Part shown: piece after piece, positions 45,680 through 55,383 of the stretch | How positions within the stretch are numbered: the first letter of the stretch is position 1 | Layout of the letters: each line of letters begins with the position of its first letter | Source of the DNA: Labilibaculum sp041595635 | GTDB lineage: Bacteria > Bacteroidota > Bacteroidia > Bacteroidales > Marinifilaceae | DNA: 64,000 bases | Assembly: GCF_041595635.1 (NCBI RefSeq) | Contig: NZ_JBFHJW010000008.1 | Location: 1-64,000, forward strand | Direction: 5' to 3' | The notes under the pieces: model-generated | Told to the model about the DNA's origin: nothing | The model's database searches: none | What the model saw: the letters and a program-made list of their open reading frames with translations, nothing else | Made by a program: the position numbers and the translations under genes

Positions 45680-47011
45680 ATGAAGCGTAAAGCAATTATT
45701 TCAGGTTTTTCTAAATTATCCCGCGAGGAGAAGATGGAAAAAATGGGTGAATTAACGGGAAGTGCCGAGAGGATAAAATCTCAGTTAGATAGTTTTCGCC
45801 TGCAAAATAAAGAACAGCAAGATTTGTTGGATGAAATTAGCGAGAATACTCTATCTAATTTTTATTTGCCATTTGGTGTTGCACCCAACTTTCTAATTAA
45901 CAATCAGCTGTATCACATTCCAATGGTGATTGAGGAAAGTTCTGTGATTGCCGCAGCCTCAAGATCGGCTAAGTTTTGGGCCAGTCATGGAGGATTTTCA
46001 GCTCGGGTTGTTTCGATGGTAAAATCCGGACAGGTTCATTTTATATGGAAAGGTGATTCGGATCAATTGATGGATTTGCTGCCAGAATTAAAATTCGAAT
46101 TGTATCGGGCTACCAAAGAATTAACCCGAAATATGCGCCAACGTGGCGGTGGAATTCAAAGTATTAAACTAGTGAATCTTAGTCACGAAATGGACAATTA
46201 TTATCAGTTGCATGTAACATTTGAAACTGCTGATTCCATGGGAGCCAACTTTATAAATTCCTGTTTGGAGAAAATGGCTCAGCAACTAAAAAAATTCTTT
46301 CGGAATTATGAAGGCCTTTCGAATTTAGATCGTGAATGCGAAATAATCATGGCTATTCTTTCAAATTACACGCCCGATTGTTTAGTTGAGTGTTCTGTAG
46401 AGTGCAGTTTTGATGAGTTGGATGAAATTCATCCGGGGATTAGTGGACATGAATTTGCTGCTAAGTTCCAAAAAGCGGCTCAAATTGCTGAGTTAGATGT
46501 ATATCGGGCAGCGACCCATAATAAAGGAATTTTTAATGGTGTTGATGCAGTTGCTTTAGCAACAGGAAACGATTTTAGAGCCATTGAGGCAAACGGACAT
46601 GTTTTTGCCTCTAAAACAGGAAAATATAAAAGTTTAAGTCAGGTTAGTCTATCGAATAATCGCTTCAAATATCAGTTAATAATGCCTCTTTCTTTGGGGA
46701 CTGTTGGAGGGTTAACAAGTTTGCACCCTTTGGCAAAATTTGGTCTGGAATTGCTTGGGAAACCTTCGGCGAAGGAACTAATGATGATTACTGCAGCAGC
46801 AGGTTTAGCAAATAATTTTGGTGCTTTGCGCTCATTGGTAACCACAGGAATTCAACAGGGACATATGAAAATGCATTTGTCTAATTTGTTAAATTCCCTA
46901 AAAGCAGATTACGATGAGAAAAAACAGGCTTTGGAATATTTTGCGCATAAGACCGTTTCTTACAGCGAAGTGGAATCTTTTATTAAGTCATTACGAACTA
47001 AGCTACAATAG
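45680..47011 (+). CDS. mvaA: Hydroxymethylglutaryl-CoA reductase (class II-like)
   Basis: Makes (or degrades) mevalonate from HMG-CoA with NAD(P)H. Seen: ENTLSNFYLPFGVAPNF (55-71), the catalytic-Glu segment PMVIEESSVIAAAS (81-93), the HNKGIFNGVDAVALATGNDFRAIEA region with catalytic Lys and Asp, and GHMKMHLSN with the C-terminal His. Soluble and 443 aa, thus class II type. Its position with mevalonate kinase and decarboxylase indicates the biosynthetic direction. HMG-CoA synthase is not in the window. Confidence 0.92.
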   Translation: MKRKAIISGFSKLSREEKMEKMGELTGSAERIKSQLDSFRLQNKEQQDLLDEISENTLSNFYLPFGVAPNFLINNQLYHIPMVIEESSVIAAASRSAKFWASHGGFSARVVSMVKSGQVHFIWKGDSDQLMDLLPELKFELYRATKELTRNMRQRGGGIQSIKLVNLSHEMDNYYQLHVTFETADSMGANFINSCLEKMAQQLKKFFRNYEGLSNLDRECEIIMAILSNYTPDCLVECSVECSFDELDEIHPGISGHEFAAKFQKAAQIAELDVYRAATHNKGIFNGVDAVALATGNDFRAIEANGHVFASKTGKYKSLSQVSLSNNRFKYQLIMPLSLGTVGGLTSLHPLAKFGLELLGKPSAKELMMITAAAGLANNFGALRSLVTTGIQQGHMKMHLSNLLNSLKADYDEKKQALEYFAHKTVSYSEVESFIKSLRTKLQ

Positions 47012-47014
47012 AAT

Positions 47015-47941
47015 TTGACCGCTTTACTTAAATATTATTCGAACGCTAAATTTCTACTTACAGGCGAATATTTTGTCTTGCATGGAGCATTAGCTTTTGC
47101 TATTCCCTTGCGATTTGGTCAATTTATGGAAGTTTCCTATTCGGACGAAGCAAATTTGGAATGGCTAGCTTTCGAAAAAGGAAAGTTATGGCTTCATTTT
47201 ATAATTTCTGATCAGGAAATTAATAATCAGATAAATGAGGGAGAGAATGAAAAAGATTTTGTCTGTTTTTTGCTGAATAGAGCCAAAAGTTTAAACCCTT
47301 CTTTTCTTACGAATTGCCAATATCGCGTTCGAAGTGAAATTAATTTTGATCGCAATTGGGGACTGGGAAGTAGTTCTACTCTCATTAATAATGTAGCTAA
47401 ATGGGCCAATGTGAATCCATACCAATTGCATTCGTTGGTTGCTAACGGATCGGGTTTTGATATTGCCTGCGCTAACTACGGTAAACCGATTTTGTTCCGT
47501 CGCGATGGCAATCATCCACTAATTTATCCTGTTGATTTTTCGCCTGCATTTACCCATCAGATTTACTTTGTGTATCTGGGTAAAAAACAGAAAAGCTCCG
47601 ACTCGGTAAAATTCTTTCTTTCCGAAGCCAAACCAAAGCAGGAGAGTCTCGACAACATATCTCAATTAAGTAAAGATATTCTCGTAGTTAAAACATCCAC
47701 AGAATTTGATGATCTGATTCGAAAACATGAAGATTTACTTGCTGATTTATTGGGCGAAGAATGTGTGAAAGAAAAGCTATTTCCCGATTTTGAGGGATCT
47801 GTAAAATCATTGGGAGCCTGGGGCGGTGATTTTGTGATGTTAAGAAGTGATTGGAGTAAAAGTAAAATACAGTCCTATTTTCAAAAGACAGGATTGACAA
47901 ATATATTTTCCTGGAAAGAAATGATACTGAATAAAAATTAA
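47015..47941 (+). CDS. GYDIA-family GHMP kinase
   Basis: 308-aa kinase of the GHMP superfamily. N-terminal SNAKFLLTGEYFVLHGALAFAIPL; phosphate loop NWGLGSSSTLIN near residue 113; then ANGSGFDIACANYG, the variant of the GYDIA signature that names the family. It starts at TTG, 3 bases after the mvaA stop. In this cluster a phosphomevalonate kinase is the one step without a gene, so this protein is the natural candidate (inference). The C-terminal AWGGDFVML replaces the usual GSGGGG loop. Confidence 0.83.
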   Translation: MTALLKYYSNAKFLLTGEYFVLHGALAFAIPLRFGQFMEVSYSDEANLEWLAFEKGKLWLHFIISDQEINNQINEGENEKDFVCFLLNRAKSLNPSFLTNCQYRVRSEINFDRNWGLGSSSTLINNVAKWANVNPYQLHSLVANGSGFDIACANYGKPILFRRDGNHPLIYPVDFSPAFTHQIYFVYLGKKQKSSDSVKFFLSEAKPKQESLDNISQLSKDILVVKTSTEFDDLIRKHEDLLADLLGEECVKEKLFPDFEGSVKSLGAWGGDFVMLRSDWSKSKIQSYFQKTGLTNIFSWKEMILNKN

Positions 47942-47953
47942 TTAACAAAAGAA

Positions 47954-49006
47954 ATGAAGACCACTATCAATTCGGGATCAATTGGCTGGGAAAGTCCATC
48001 GAATATTGCACTCATAAAATACTGGGGAAAAAAAGGCAATCAGTTGCCCTGCAATCCTTCCATTAGCATGAGTTTAAAAAATTCACTTAGTCGTACTTTG
48101 CTTCATTATGAGCCAAAAACGAAAGAGAATGCCTTACGTTTTTTATTCGAAGGCAAAAGGCAAGTTCTTTTCGAACAGCGTATTTGTAAGTTTTTCGAGA
48201 GCTTGTCCGATCAGTTCAATTTTCTAAACGATTATCAATTTTCTATTTCTTCGGAGAATACTTTTCCGCATTCGGCAGGTATTGCCAGCTCTGCTTCGGC
48301 AATGAGTTCGCTGGCCTTGTGCTTATGTAGTATGGAAGAAGAAATATCGGGTAAACAACTAAGTAGCGATGATTTTTACAAAAAAGCAAGCCTAGTTGCT
48401 CGTTTGGGTTCTGGTAGTGCTTCCCGATCGGTTTATGGTGGTTTTGTGGCTTGGGGAGAAAGTCCTTCTTTTTCCAAATCATCCGATGAGTATGCAGCTT
48501 CTTTTTCGCAATACATTCACCCTGTTTTTCAGGATTTTCAGGATGCAATTCTTTTGGTAAGCTCAAAACAGAAGGAAGTTTCTAGTTCTGTTGGGCATGA
48601 GTTAATGAAAAATCATCCTTACGCAATGGCTAGATTTTCTCAGGCTAATGTTCATTTTGAAAGAATGTTGGGGGTTTTACGATCGGGCGATTTAAATGAT
48701 TTTATTCAGATTATGGAGAATGAAGCACTGAGTTTGCATGGCTTAATGATGAATTCGACCCCTTCTTACACACTTTTAGAACCCAATACCTTGGAATTGA
48801 TCGAGAGAATTCGATCTTTTCGGAGCTCTAACAATATTCCTGTTGGATTTACTTTGGATGCAGGGCCTAACATCCATTTGATGTATCCTAAGTCGGTAGG
48901 AGAAAAAGTTCTGCCTTTTATTGAATCTCAATTGTCGCATTTCTTGGAAGATGGACGATTTATTATGGATGAAAAAGGGGACGGACCCCGAAAAATTAAA
49001 ATTTAA
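47954..49006 (+). CDS. mvaD: Diphosphomevalonate decarboxylase
   Basis: Converts mevalonate diphosphate to IPP with ATP. Seen: ESPSNIALIKYWGKKGNQLPCNPSISMSL near the N-terminus, phosphate loop SAGIASSASAMSSLA, RLGSGSASRSVYGGFVAW, and catalytic-Asp segment FTLDAGPNIHLMYP. 350 aa. It lies 12 bases after the GYDIA kinase and 6 bases before mevalonate kinase. Confidence 0.93.
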   Translation: MKTTINSGSIGWESPSNIALIKYWGKKGNQLPCNPSISMSLKNSLSRTLLHYEPKTKENALRFLFEGKRQVLFEQRICKFFESLSDQFNFLNDYQFSISSENTFPHSAGIASSASAMSSLALCLCSMEEEISGKQLSSDDFYKKASLVARLGSGSASRSVYGGFVAWGESPSFSKSSDEYAASFSQYIHPVFQDFQDAILLVSSKQKEVSSSVGHELMKNHPYAMARFSQANVHFERMLGVLRSGDLNDFIQIMENEALSLHGLMMNSTPSYTLLEPNTLELIERIRSFRSSNNIPVGFTLDAGPNIHLMYPKSVGEKVLPFIESQLSHFLEDGRFIMDEKGDGPRKIKI

Positions 49007-49012
49007 AGAGTT

Positions 49013-49975
49013 GTGAGAGTACATCCTAATTTATTTTATGCGAAAATTTTACTCTTTGGTGAGTACGGAGTTTTACTAAATTCGATGGGTTTAAGTATTC
49101 CTTATACCCATTTTATAGGAGAGTTAAGTTTTATTGGTGAGGATAAGTATACCGATCGGAATTTTGCGAAACGCTCCAATAGTGAATTGTTAAAATTTTT
49201 AAACTATCTAAAAGATAGATCTTCTTCCTATGAGGATTTTATCGATTTGGTGGCTTTCGAAAAGGATCTGAAAAATGGTTTGTATTTCGAATCGAGCATT
49301 CCCGAGAGTTATGGTTTGGGCAGTTCGGGGGCTTTGTGTGCTGCTGTTTATAAAAAATATGGAATTAAAGCGATTGGCAATAGCCGAAAGCTAAATAATG
49401 GTGAAATTATTCAATTGAAAAAGCTTTTGGCTCAGTTAGAGTCTGGTTTTCATGGGAAGAGTTCTGGTCTGGATCCTTTAAATTCTTACTTAAAAGTTCC
49501 TTTGCTTATTCATAATCAAAATCAGATTGAACAGGTGAGTTTGCCGGGAAGAAAATTCGGTGAAGACAGTGCTATTTTCCTGATTAACTCGCAAAAATCT
49601 GGTAATACAGAACCTTTGGTTCGTTCTTTTTTGAAGAATTGTGAGCGCAAAGAATTTGCAGATTTAATGGAGCAGGAATTCATTCCCATGAACAACGAGT
49701 GTATACATGAACTGGTGAATGGAAATGCCGATTCGTTTTTTTCGAAACTGGCTCGCTTATCAAAATTTCAATGGACACACTTTAAATCGATGATTCCTGA
49801 TAGCTTTCTCGATTTATGGGTTGAAGGATTGACTAGCCAAAAATTTTGGTTGAAACTATGTGGCTCAGGTGGAGGTGGTTACTTGTTGGGATTTACAAGA
49901 AATTATTCGGCTACCAAAAACTTACTACTTTCCAAAGGCTACGATATTGTAACGGTTTACGAGAATGAGAGATAG
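49013..49975 (+). CDS. mvk: Mevalonate kinase
   Basis: GHMP kinase phosphorylating mevalonate. Seen: YAKILLFGEYGVLLNSMGLSIPY at the N-terminus, ESYGLGSSGALCAAVYKKYG phosphate loop near residue 99, ESGFHGKSSGLDPLNSYL with the catalytic-type Asp, and the C-terminal LCGSGGGGYLLGF loop. 320 aa. Starts at GTG. Last gene of the mevalonate cluster. Confidence 0.88.
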   Translation: MRVHPNLFYAKILLFGEYGVLLNSMGLSIPYTHFIGELSFIGEDKYTDRNFAKRSNSELLKFLNYLKDRSSSYEDFIDLVAFEKDLKNGLYFESSIPESYGLGSSGALCAAVYKKYGIKAIGNSRKLNNGEIIQLKKLLAQLESGFHGKSSGLDPLNSYLKVPLLIHNQNQIEQVSLPGRKFGEDSAIFLINSQKSGNTEPLVRSFLKNCERKEFADLMEQEFIPMNNECIHELVNGNADSFFSKLARLSKFQWTHFKSMIPDSFLDLWVEGLTSQKFWLKLCGSGGGGYLLGFTRNYSATKNLLLSKGYDIVTVYENER

Positions 49976-50019
49976 CTTGCTCTCGTCTTGTTTTAAAACG
50001 ATTTGATTTTTTGAGATTG

Positions 50020-51942
50020 TTAATTACTAATGAGCAATGGAATACTGTAAGTAACTTGCGTACCACTTTCCATGGGATTCATATTTTTTAGATCGGCAAT
50101 TTCAAAATGCATCTTTTTAGATGATTTAAAATTGTAAATTTTAACACGGTCGATGGCAATGGATGTTGCAAGGGATTTGTGGTTTTTGTTAGTGCTTAAG
50201 TTCTTTGCCTCGTCAATACCAATTCCATTGTCCCTAATTTGAAAGTTGAGCATTTCTTTGTTTCCGTTTAGGAAAACTTGAACCTGAATTTTTGCATCTG
50301 GCTTGTTTCGCAGCATGCCGTGAATCAATGCATTTTCGACAAAAGGTTGAGCCAGCATAGGAGGAACAAGAACTTCATCTTGGTCGATATTTTCACCAAT
50401 CTTAAATTCGTAGCTTATTTCATTTTCGAAACGCAATTTTTGCAAACCAATATAATCTTGTAAGGTTTCCAGCTCAGTTCTTAAGGAGACAAATTCTTCA
50501 CGGGAATTCTCTAAAATTCCTCGTACTAAACTTGCTAATCTTGAAAGGTAATTGTTGGCTTCTTTATTTTTATGATCTAAAATAAAACTTTGAATGGCAG
50601 TTAAGGAATTGAATAAAAAGTGCGGATTCATTTGAGTTAGTAGCACTTTTTGTCGCAAATCCATTATTTTGTGATCGACTCGTAATCTATTAATCCGTAA
50701 AGAAATAAGAATGGCAACAACACCCACTATCAATACAACAATTAGAAGAATAATCCAGTAATTTTTTTTGCTTAATTCAAGTTGTTGAATCTGACTCTTT
50801 TGGGTGAGAACTTCTAATTCATTTTTTCGTTGTTCCGATTCATATTTGGCAGTAAGTTCGGCAACTGTTCGATTTTGGTAGATTGTAATTAAAGAATCTT
50901 TCAGGTGATTGTATTTTTTTAAATAGCTAATTGCTTCAACAGCTTTCTTTCTTTTTTCCAGAAAGGCAGAATAGTAGTAATAGGCTTCTTTTAATAGGTC
51001 TGAATAGTGATTTTGTTTGGATGTTTTAATCGATTTTTGAAAGTATTCCTCAGCTTTATTATCATTGTTTAATTTATTATAAACATTGGCTTTTAAGGTG
51101 AATATCTGACTAAGGCCCCAATAGTCGTTAAGTTGTATTCGTAGTTTTTCACATTCGTTGTAGTATTCTAATGCTTTATCGGCCTGGTTGAGAAAAACGT
51201 ATGATTGACCAATATTTAAAAGAATGGTTGATTTCAGCTGCATATTTTCTGCATGCTTATTCAATTCTAAAGCGTGAAGCAAAAGGGTTAAGGATTCTTC
51301 GTAATTATTGAGTTCGACCTGAAGCACTCCCATATTGATAAATATATTTGTCAATCGGGCATAGTTATGAAGATCTTCATAAATTTTTTGAGCGGACTTA
51401 TAAAAAACTAATGCTTTTTCAGTTTGATTAAGTGTTTGGTAAACACCTCCAATATTAAAGTAAGCACTGCCTACTCCACTTTTATACCCCAATGATTTGT
51501 AAATTTCTAAGGCTTTTAAGTATTGTTGCAAGGCTTTGTCATACATTCCAGTTCTTCTGTAAATAATACCAATATTCGAAGTTACCTTTCCAATATTAAG
51601 AGAATCACTTAGTTTGTTAAATTCGAGTATAGATTTTTCATAATAATATTGTGCAGAATCAAATACTCCTTGATAGAAATAGGTAACTCCAAGTGATTTA
51701 CAGGAGGCGGCTATTATGTTAGCCTTATTTGATGGTAAAGCTAATTTGATTGCTTGTTTCCCTGTTTTTATGCTTGCATCAAAAGATGAGTCTCGTAGTT
51801 GTTCAGCACATTTAATGATCTCGAAAATTTTTTCTTTCTGAGGATTTTTGACCTTGTCAACGTTTTCATTAATAGCTGTTTGGTTAGAATATACTTGTAG
51901 GGAATTAATTATAATTAGTAAAAAGGGTAAAAGTAGTCGCAT
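50020..51942 (-). CDS. TPR sensor histidine kinase (LytS-type)
   Basis: 640 aa. Signal peptide, then about seven TPRs (~70-340, e.g. GVTYFYQGVFDSAQYYYEKSI, NIGIIYRRTGMYDKALQQYLKALEIYKSLG), a coiled coil, one membrane segment (~395-415: YWIILLIVVLIVGVVAILISL), and a His_kinase domain with phosphoacceptor in QMNPHFLFNSLTAIQSF. The ATPase follows with PPMLAQPFVENALIHG and DNGIGID. These kinases normally pair with LytTR regulators; no regulator gene adjoins it. Confidence 0.9.
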   Translation of the reverse strand: MRLLLPFLLIIINSLQVYSNQTAINENVDKVKNPQKEKIFEIIKCAEQLRDSSFDASIKTGKQAIKLALPSNKANIIAASCKSLGVTYFYQGVFDSAQYYYEKSILEFNKLSDSLNIGKVTSNIGIIYRRTGMYDKALQQYLKALEIYKSLGYKSGVGSAYFNIGGVYQTLNQTEKALVFYKSAQKIYEDLHNYARLTNIFINMGVLQVELNNYEESLTLLLHALELNKHAENMQLKSTILLNIGQSYVFLNQADKALEYYNECEKLRIQLNDYWGLSQIFTLKANVYNKLNNDNKAEEYFQKSIKTSKQNHYSDLLKEAYYYYSAFLEKRKKAVEAISYLKKYNHLKDSLITIYQNRTVAELTAKYESEQRKNELEVLTQKSQIQQLELSKKNYWIILLIVVLIVGVVAILISLRINRLRVDHKIMDLRQKVLLTQMNPHFLFNSLTAIQSFILDHKNKEANNYLSRLASLVRGILENSREEFVSLRTELETLQDYIGLQKLRFENEISYEFKIGENIDQDEVLVPPMLAQPFVENALIHGMLRNKPDAKIQVQVFLNGNKEMLNFQIRDNGIGIDEAKNLSTNKNHKSLATSIAIDRVKIYNFKSSKKMHFEIADLKNMNPMESGTQVTYSIPLLISN

Positions 51943-52056
51943 ATATTAAAATGAATCAAATGCAAAGTGAAATTTTAATTACGCGTAAAATATAGATTTA
52001 AGTTGATTTTTTAGCCATGCTTTTTGTTTTTATTCGATTCCATTTTAAAACACAAT

Positions 52057-52084
52057 AAAAGCCTGATCAAACGATCAGGCTTTT
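52057..52084 (-). terminator. Terminator after the FadL-type gene
   Basis: 12-bp perfect stem AAAAGCCTGATC / GATCAGGCTTTT with loop AAAC, just downstream of the porin gene on the minus strand. Confidence 0.85.
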
Positions 52085-52106
52085 GACATCATAAGAGATG
52101 TGGTAT

Positions 52107-53333
52107 TTATAGGTTGTAAGTAATACCAATTCCTGGTAAAAATCCTGTGTTTTTATATTCTCCTGCAAAACCACTATTTCCATCAGCAGCATCTACTTTT
52201 TCTCCATTGATATACAGTAAAGAAGCATCAAGGCTTAGTTTACTTGTTAGCAAATAGGAGAAACCTGCAGAAAGGCCGATCTTATCTGCACCTGGTGTTT
52301 CTGGAGTGTAAAAGTCTTTATTAGTAGGAGTTTCATCGTAGTAAAAACCTGCACGAATATCTAGTTTTTCATTTGCCGAATATTGTGCTCCAATTCGGTA
52401 AGTTGCAGTATTGCTCCAATCTCTCGTGCTTTCCGAATCTGCTAAGGCAGCTGTATTTGTTTCAAAGTCGAAATTCAATGATTCATATTCATTCCACTTT
52501 ACAAAATTCACATCGGCAGAAACCAACCATTTTTCGTTTATTTGATAAGCCAATCCAATATTTAAACTAGCAGGAAGAGGAAGCGCTACAGCCACTCCAC
52601 CATCAGGGAAATAGGCTGAAACAGCGTCGTTAACAGTAAAATCTGCTTCTGCATCAGTATATTCCAACTCTACATCTACTTGAGAACGATAGGAAAGACC
52701 AATGTTCAAATTCTCGTTGGCTTTTATAAATAGACCTACATTGTAGCCATACTGAATTTTATCTCCACTAATGTTTACTTGCCCGTCGGGAACTCCAAGA
52801 CTACTTAGTGGAAGAGCTCTATTTAAATCAACTTCTCCGTATACAATGGTAAGTCCTGCTCCTACACTAATCCAATCAGCAAGCTGATACGAAAGCGTAG
52901 GTTGAAGGTAAATTGCTTTCAGGCTAATGTCTTGAATCAAGTATTTTCCTGACCAATCTTCACCAAAATCAATTTTATTCCCAAAAGGAGTGTAAACACC
53001 TATTCCGACAGCAAGTTTTTCATTTACTTTCATCGAACCATAAAGATAGAATGGCGTTCCTGTAGGATTATCTGTTTCTTCAGTTAAGCCATCGGCAGAG
53101 TATTCTGTTTTAATTAGTGTTGCAAATCCACCTAAAGAGAAACTATATTTTTGATCAAGAGTAGAGAGAGCTGCAGGATTCCATTGCATACTACTAGCAT
53201 CAAAATTTAATGCAGTACCAACATGGCCCATTCCGGTTTGTTTATTTCCTTGCACATTAACAGCATAACCTTCTGCTTTTACGTTGTAAGCCAGTACTAT
53301 AATTGCAATGGCTAAACATATTCTTTTTATCAT
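52107..53333 (-). CDS. OmpP1/FadL-family outer membrane transporter
   Basis: 408 aa. Signal peptide, then the FadL-type N-terminal hatch EGYAVNVQGNKQTGMGHVGTALNFDASSMQWNPAAL; the rest is a 14-strand barrel with the GVYTPFG and GLSYRSQVDVELEY patterns and the final FLPGIGITYNL. Family members import hydrophobic compounds such as long-chain fatty acids. Monocistronic. Confidence 0.9.
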   Translation of the reverse strand: MIKRICLAIAIIVLAYNVKAEGYAVNVQGNKQTGMGHVGTALNFDASSMQWNPAALSTLDQKYSFSLGGFATLIKTEYSADGLTEETDNPTGTPFYLYGSMKVNEKLAVGIGVYTPFGNKIDFGEDWSGKYLIQDISLKAIYLQPTLSYQLADWISVGAGLTIVYGEVDLNRALPLSSLGVPDGQVNISGDKIQYGYNVGLFIKANENLNIGLSYRSQVDVELEYTDAEADFTVNDAVSAYFPDGGVAVALPLPASLNIGLAYQINEKWLVSADVNFVKWNEYESLNFDFETNTAALADSESTRDWSNTATYRIGAQYSANEKLDIRAGFYYDETPTNKDFYTPETPGADKIGLSAGFSYLLTSKLSLDASLLYINGEKVDAADGNSGFAGEYKNTGFLPGIGITYNL

Positions 53334-53555
53334 AAATTGTGGTTTTATTAATTTGGTAGAAATATAGGTTCAATTTAATTTGAATGCAAGAAGTAATGGC
53401 TATTTGAGGAAGGTGATTCGTGCTGTATCCATTTATTTATAGATGTTATGGCCAAATAAAAATATATAGATATATAAAATTGTATTGATTTGTTTGTCAG
53501 TTTTTATTAAATTATTAATACATTTAACCTGAATAATAATTATTTATTCAAGGAT

Positions 53556-54710
53556 ATGACAAATAGAATGAATAAGAAAAGCACGGGTGATTTCATTTAC
53601 CAAAGTTTTAAAGAGGGGTATAAAAGCGTTACGCCTTCTTTAATCAATCGTTCGTTCGAGTGGAAGGATAAACAGATAAATATTTTACTGGAATCTGCCA
53701 TGCTTGAATTGGGGGAACTGAATGCTTATTCGAAATTTTTTCCAAATATTGAGCAACATTTGCCAATGTTTATCGCTCAAGAGGTTATTGCTTCGAACTT
53801 AATTGAGGGGAATAAATGTAATTTACAACAGGCATTCATTGATGATAATTCGAAGAGTTTTAAAAGTTTGTATGCTCAAAAAGAAATCAGTAATCATATA
53901 AAAGCAATTTGTTGGGGAGTTGATGAGTTGAAAAAATTTCCTTTATCGGTTCGTTTGATTAAAGACGCTCATCGTATATTGTGTGCCGATTTGCCCAAAA
54001 AAAAAGAGTTTGGTGGAAAATTTCGACCATATTACCGTGCTCTTGATCAACCTTTTGATGAAGAAATAAACTATATTCCACCCAATAAGCATGAGTTAAA
54101 AATTTTGATTAACGATGGGAAAAAATTCTGGAGAAATGATGATTTGGAATTGCCTCAATTGATTAAGATGGCTATCTCCTTGTATCAATTCGAAAATATA
54201 CTGCCTTTTTTGGATGGGAATGGAAGAACGGCCAGAACATTAATTTTGTTCGAAGTTTTAAGTCTAAAATTTGTTGCTCTGCCTATTTTGAACCTTTCAG
54301 TTTTCTTCGAAAAAAATCGTTTGGAATATTACCATCGTTTAAATTTAATACGATCGAAAAATGATATTGAGCAATGGATTCGATTTTTTCTAAATGGCAT
54401 AAAAGAAACAGCATTGCATTGTAAACAACTATTTTGTGGAATTAAGACCTTAAATCAAAATTATCAATTTGTAATTGAGAACAAAATGGGCAAGAAAAGA
54501 AAACAAACAGCGATTCGTTTACTCACTGTATTTTACTCAAATCCTTTTATGTCGGTAAATGAAATCAAAGAGAAATTAGGACTTAGTTTTCAGTCCGCTA
54601 ATCAACTTATAAAAGAATTCGAATCGAATGGTTTGGTGAAAGAATACATTGGTGCTCGCCGAAATCGTATTTTTTACCTTTGGGAATACCTGCATTTGTT
54701 CGAGTTGTAA
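53556..54710 (+). CDS. Fic-domain protein with degenerate catalytic motif
   Basis: 384 aa, soluble. An N-terminal inhibitory helix motif SNLIEGN (S80, E84) of the class II kind precedes the Fic core (~130-290). The core has the flap INYIPP and the loop FENILPFLDGNGRTAR (213-227). The Fic signature normally starts HPF; here it is LPF (Leu216, codon CTG), so the catalytic His is missing while DGNGRTAR is intact. The C-terminus (~320-384) is a winged HTH (NEIKEKLGLSFQSANQLIKEFESNGLV). It may still bind nucleotide but is unlikely to AMPylate. Adjoins a truncated PorP gene. Confidence 0.85.
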   Translation: MTNRMNKKSTGDFIYQSFKEGYKSVTPSLINRSFEWKDKQINILLESAMLELGELNAYSKFFPNIEQHLPMFIAQEVIASNLIEGNKCNLQQAFIDDNSKSFKSLYAQKEISNHIKAICWGVDELKKFPLSVRLIKDAHRILCADLPKKKEFGGKFRPYYRALDQPFDEEINYIPPNKHELKILINDGKKFWRNDDLELPQLIKMAISLYQFENILPFLDGNGRTARTLILFEVLSLKFVALPILNLSVFFEKNRLEYYHRLNLIRSKNDIEQWIRFFLNGIKETALHCKQLFCGIKTLNQNYQFVIENKMGKKRKQTAIRLLTVFYSNPFMSVNEIKEKLGLSFQSANQLIKEFESNGLVKEYIGARRNRIFYLWEYLHLFEL

Positions 54711-54742
54711 TCCCTTATTTCTTTCTCGCTTTTATGCGAATT

Positions 54743-54750
54743 TACCTTTG
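54743..54750 (+). promoter_or_regulatory. Candidate -7 box upstream of the PorP remnant and OmpA gene
   Basis: TACCTTTG fits TAnnTTTG exactly. It lies in the 112-base gap after the Fic gene and could drive the downstream OmpA-family gene. Confidence 0.4.
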
Positions 54751-54780
54751 TAACTATTATGTGGATGAATAGCTAGGTAA

Positions 54781-55374
54781 TCAAGAGCAAAACTGGCCTT
54801 CGGAATTAAAGCTGGTTTCGACATGCTTCAAATTAATTTGACAAACTTGACGCTTAATCAGCAAAATGATGATACTTTTTCATCAGATTTTTCTGAAGAT
54901 TTTATTTTGAATTTCGGACTGGGATTATACTATTATACTGAACGTTTCTATTTGGGAGTATCGGTACCTCGTTTGTTAAAAAACAACTACGATAACGATG
55001 GTTTTAATACCACTAGCTATGGTTATAAAGAACGTCATTATTTTATGACAATGGGGGCTCTGTTCGATCTCAATGAAAATTTAAAGTTTAAACCTTCAGT
55101 TTTAACAAAGATCGTTTGGAATGCACCAGTCTCTATCGATTTATCGGCTAATTTTATCTTGAATGACATGCTTTGGCTAGGAGCCGCTTATCGTATCGAG
55201 GATTCCATGAGTTTCCTGATTCATTACCAGCTAACCCAGCAGTTGCGAGTTGGATATGCCTACGATATGACCGAATCGGAACTGAGAAAATACAATCAAG
55301 GAACACATGAAGTCATGATCGCCTATGATTTCCAGTTCAATAAAAAGAAGGTGATGACTCCAAGATATTTCTAA
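54781..55374 (+). pseudogene. 5'-truncated PorP/SprF-family gene
   Basis: The frame from 54781 (just after an in-frame TAA) reads SRAKLAFGIKAGFDMLQINL..., which matches the middle of PorP/SprF type IX secretion membrane proteins. It runs to a normal C-terminus (HEVMIAYDFQFNKKKVMTPRYF). Intact members are about 300 aa; only ~197 aa remain, so the signal peptide and first strands are missing. An ATG inside (54823) would give 183 aa without a signal peptide. It lies 9 bases before its usual partner, an OmpA/TPR protein. Likely a remnant. Confidence 0.75.
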
Positions 55375-55383
55375 TTCTATTGA

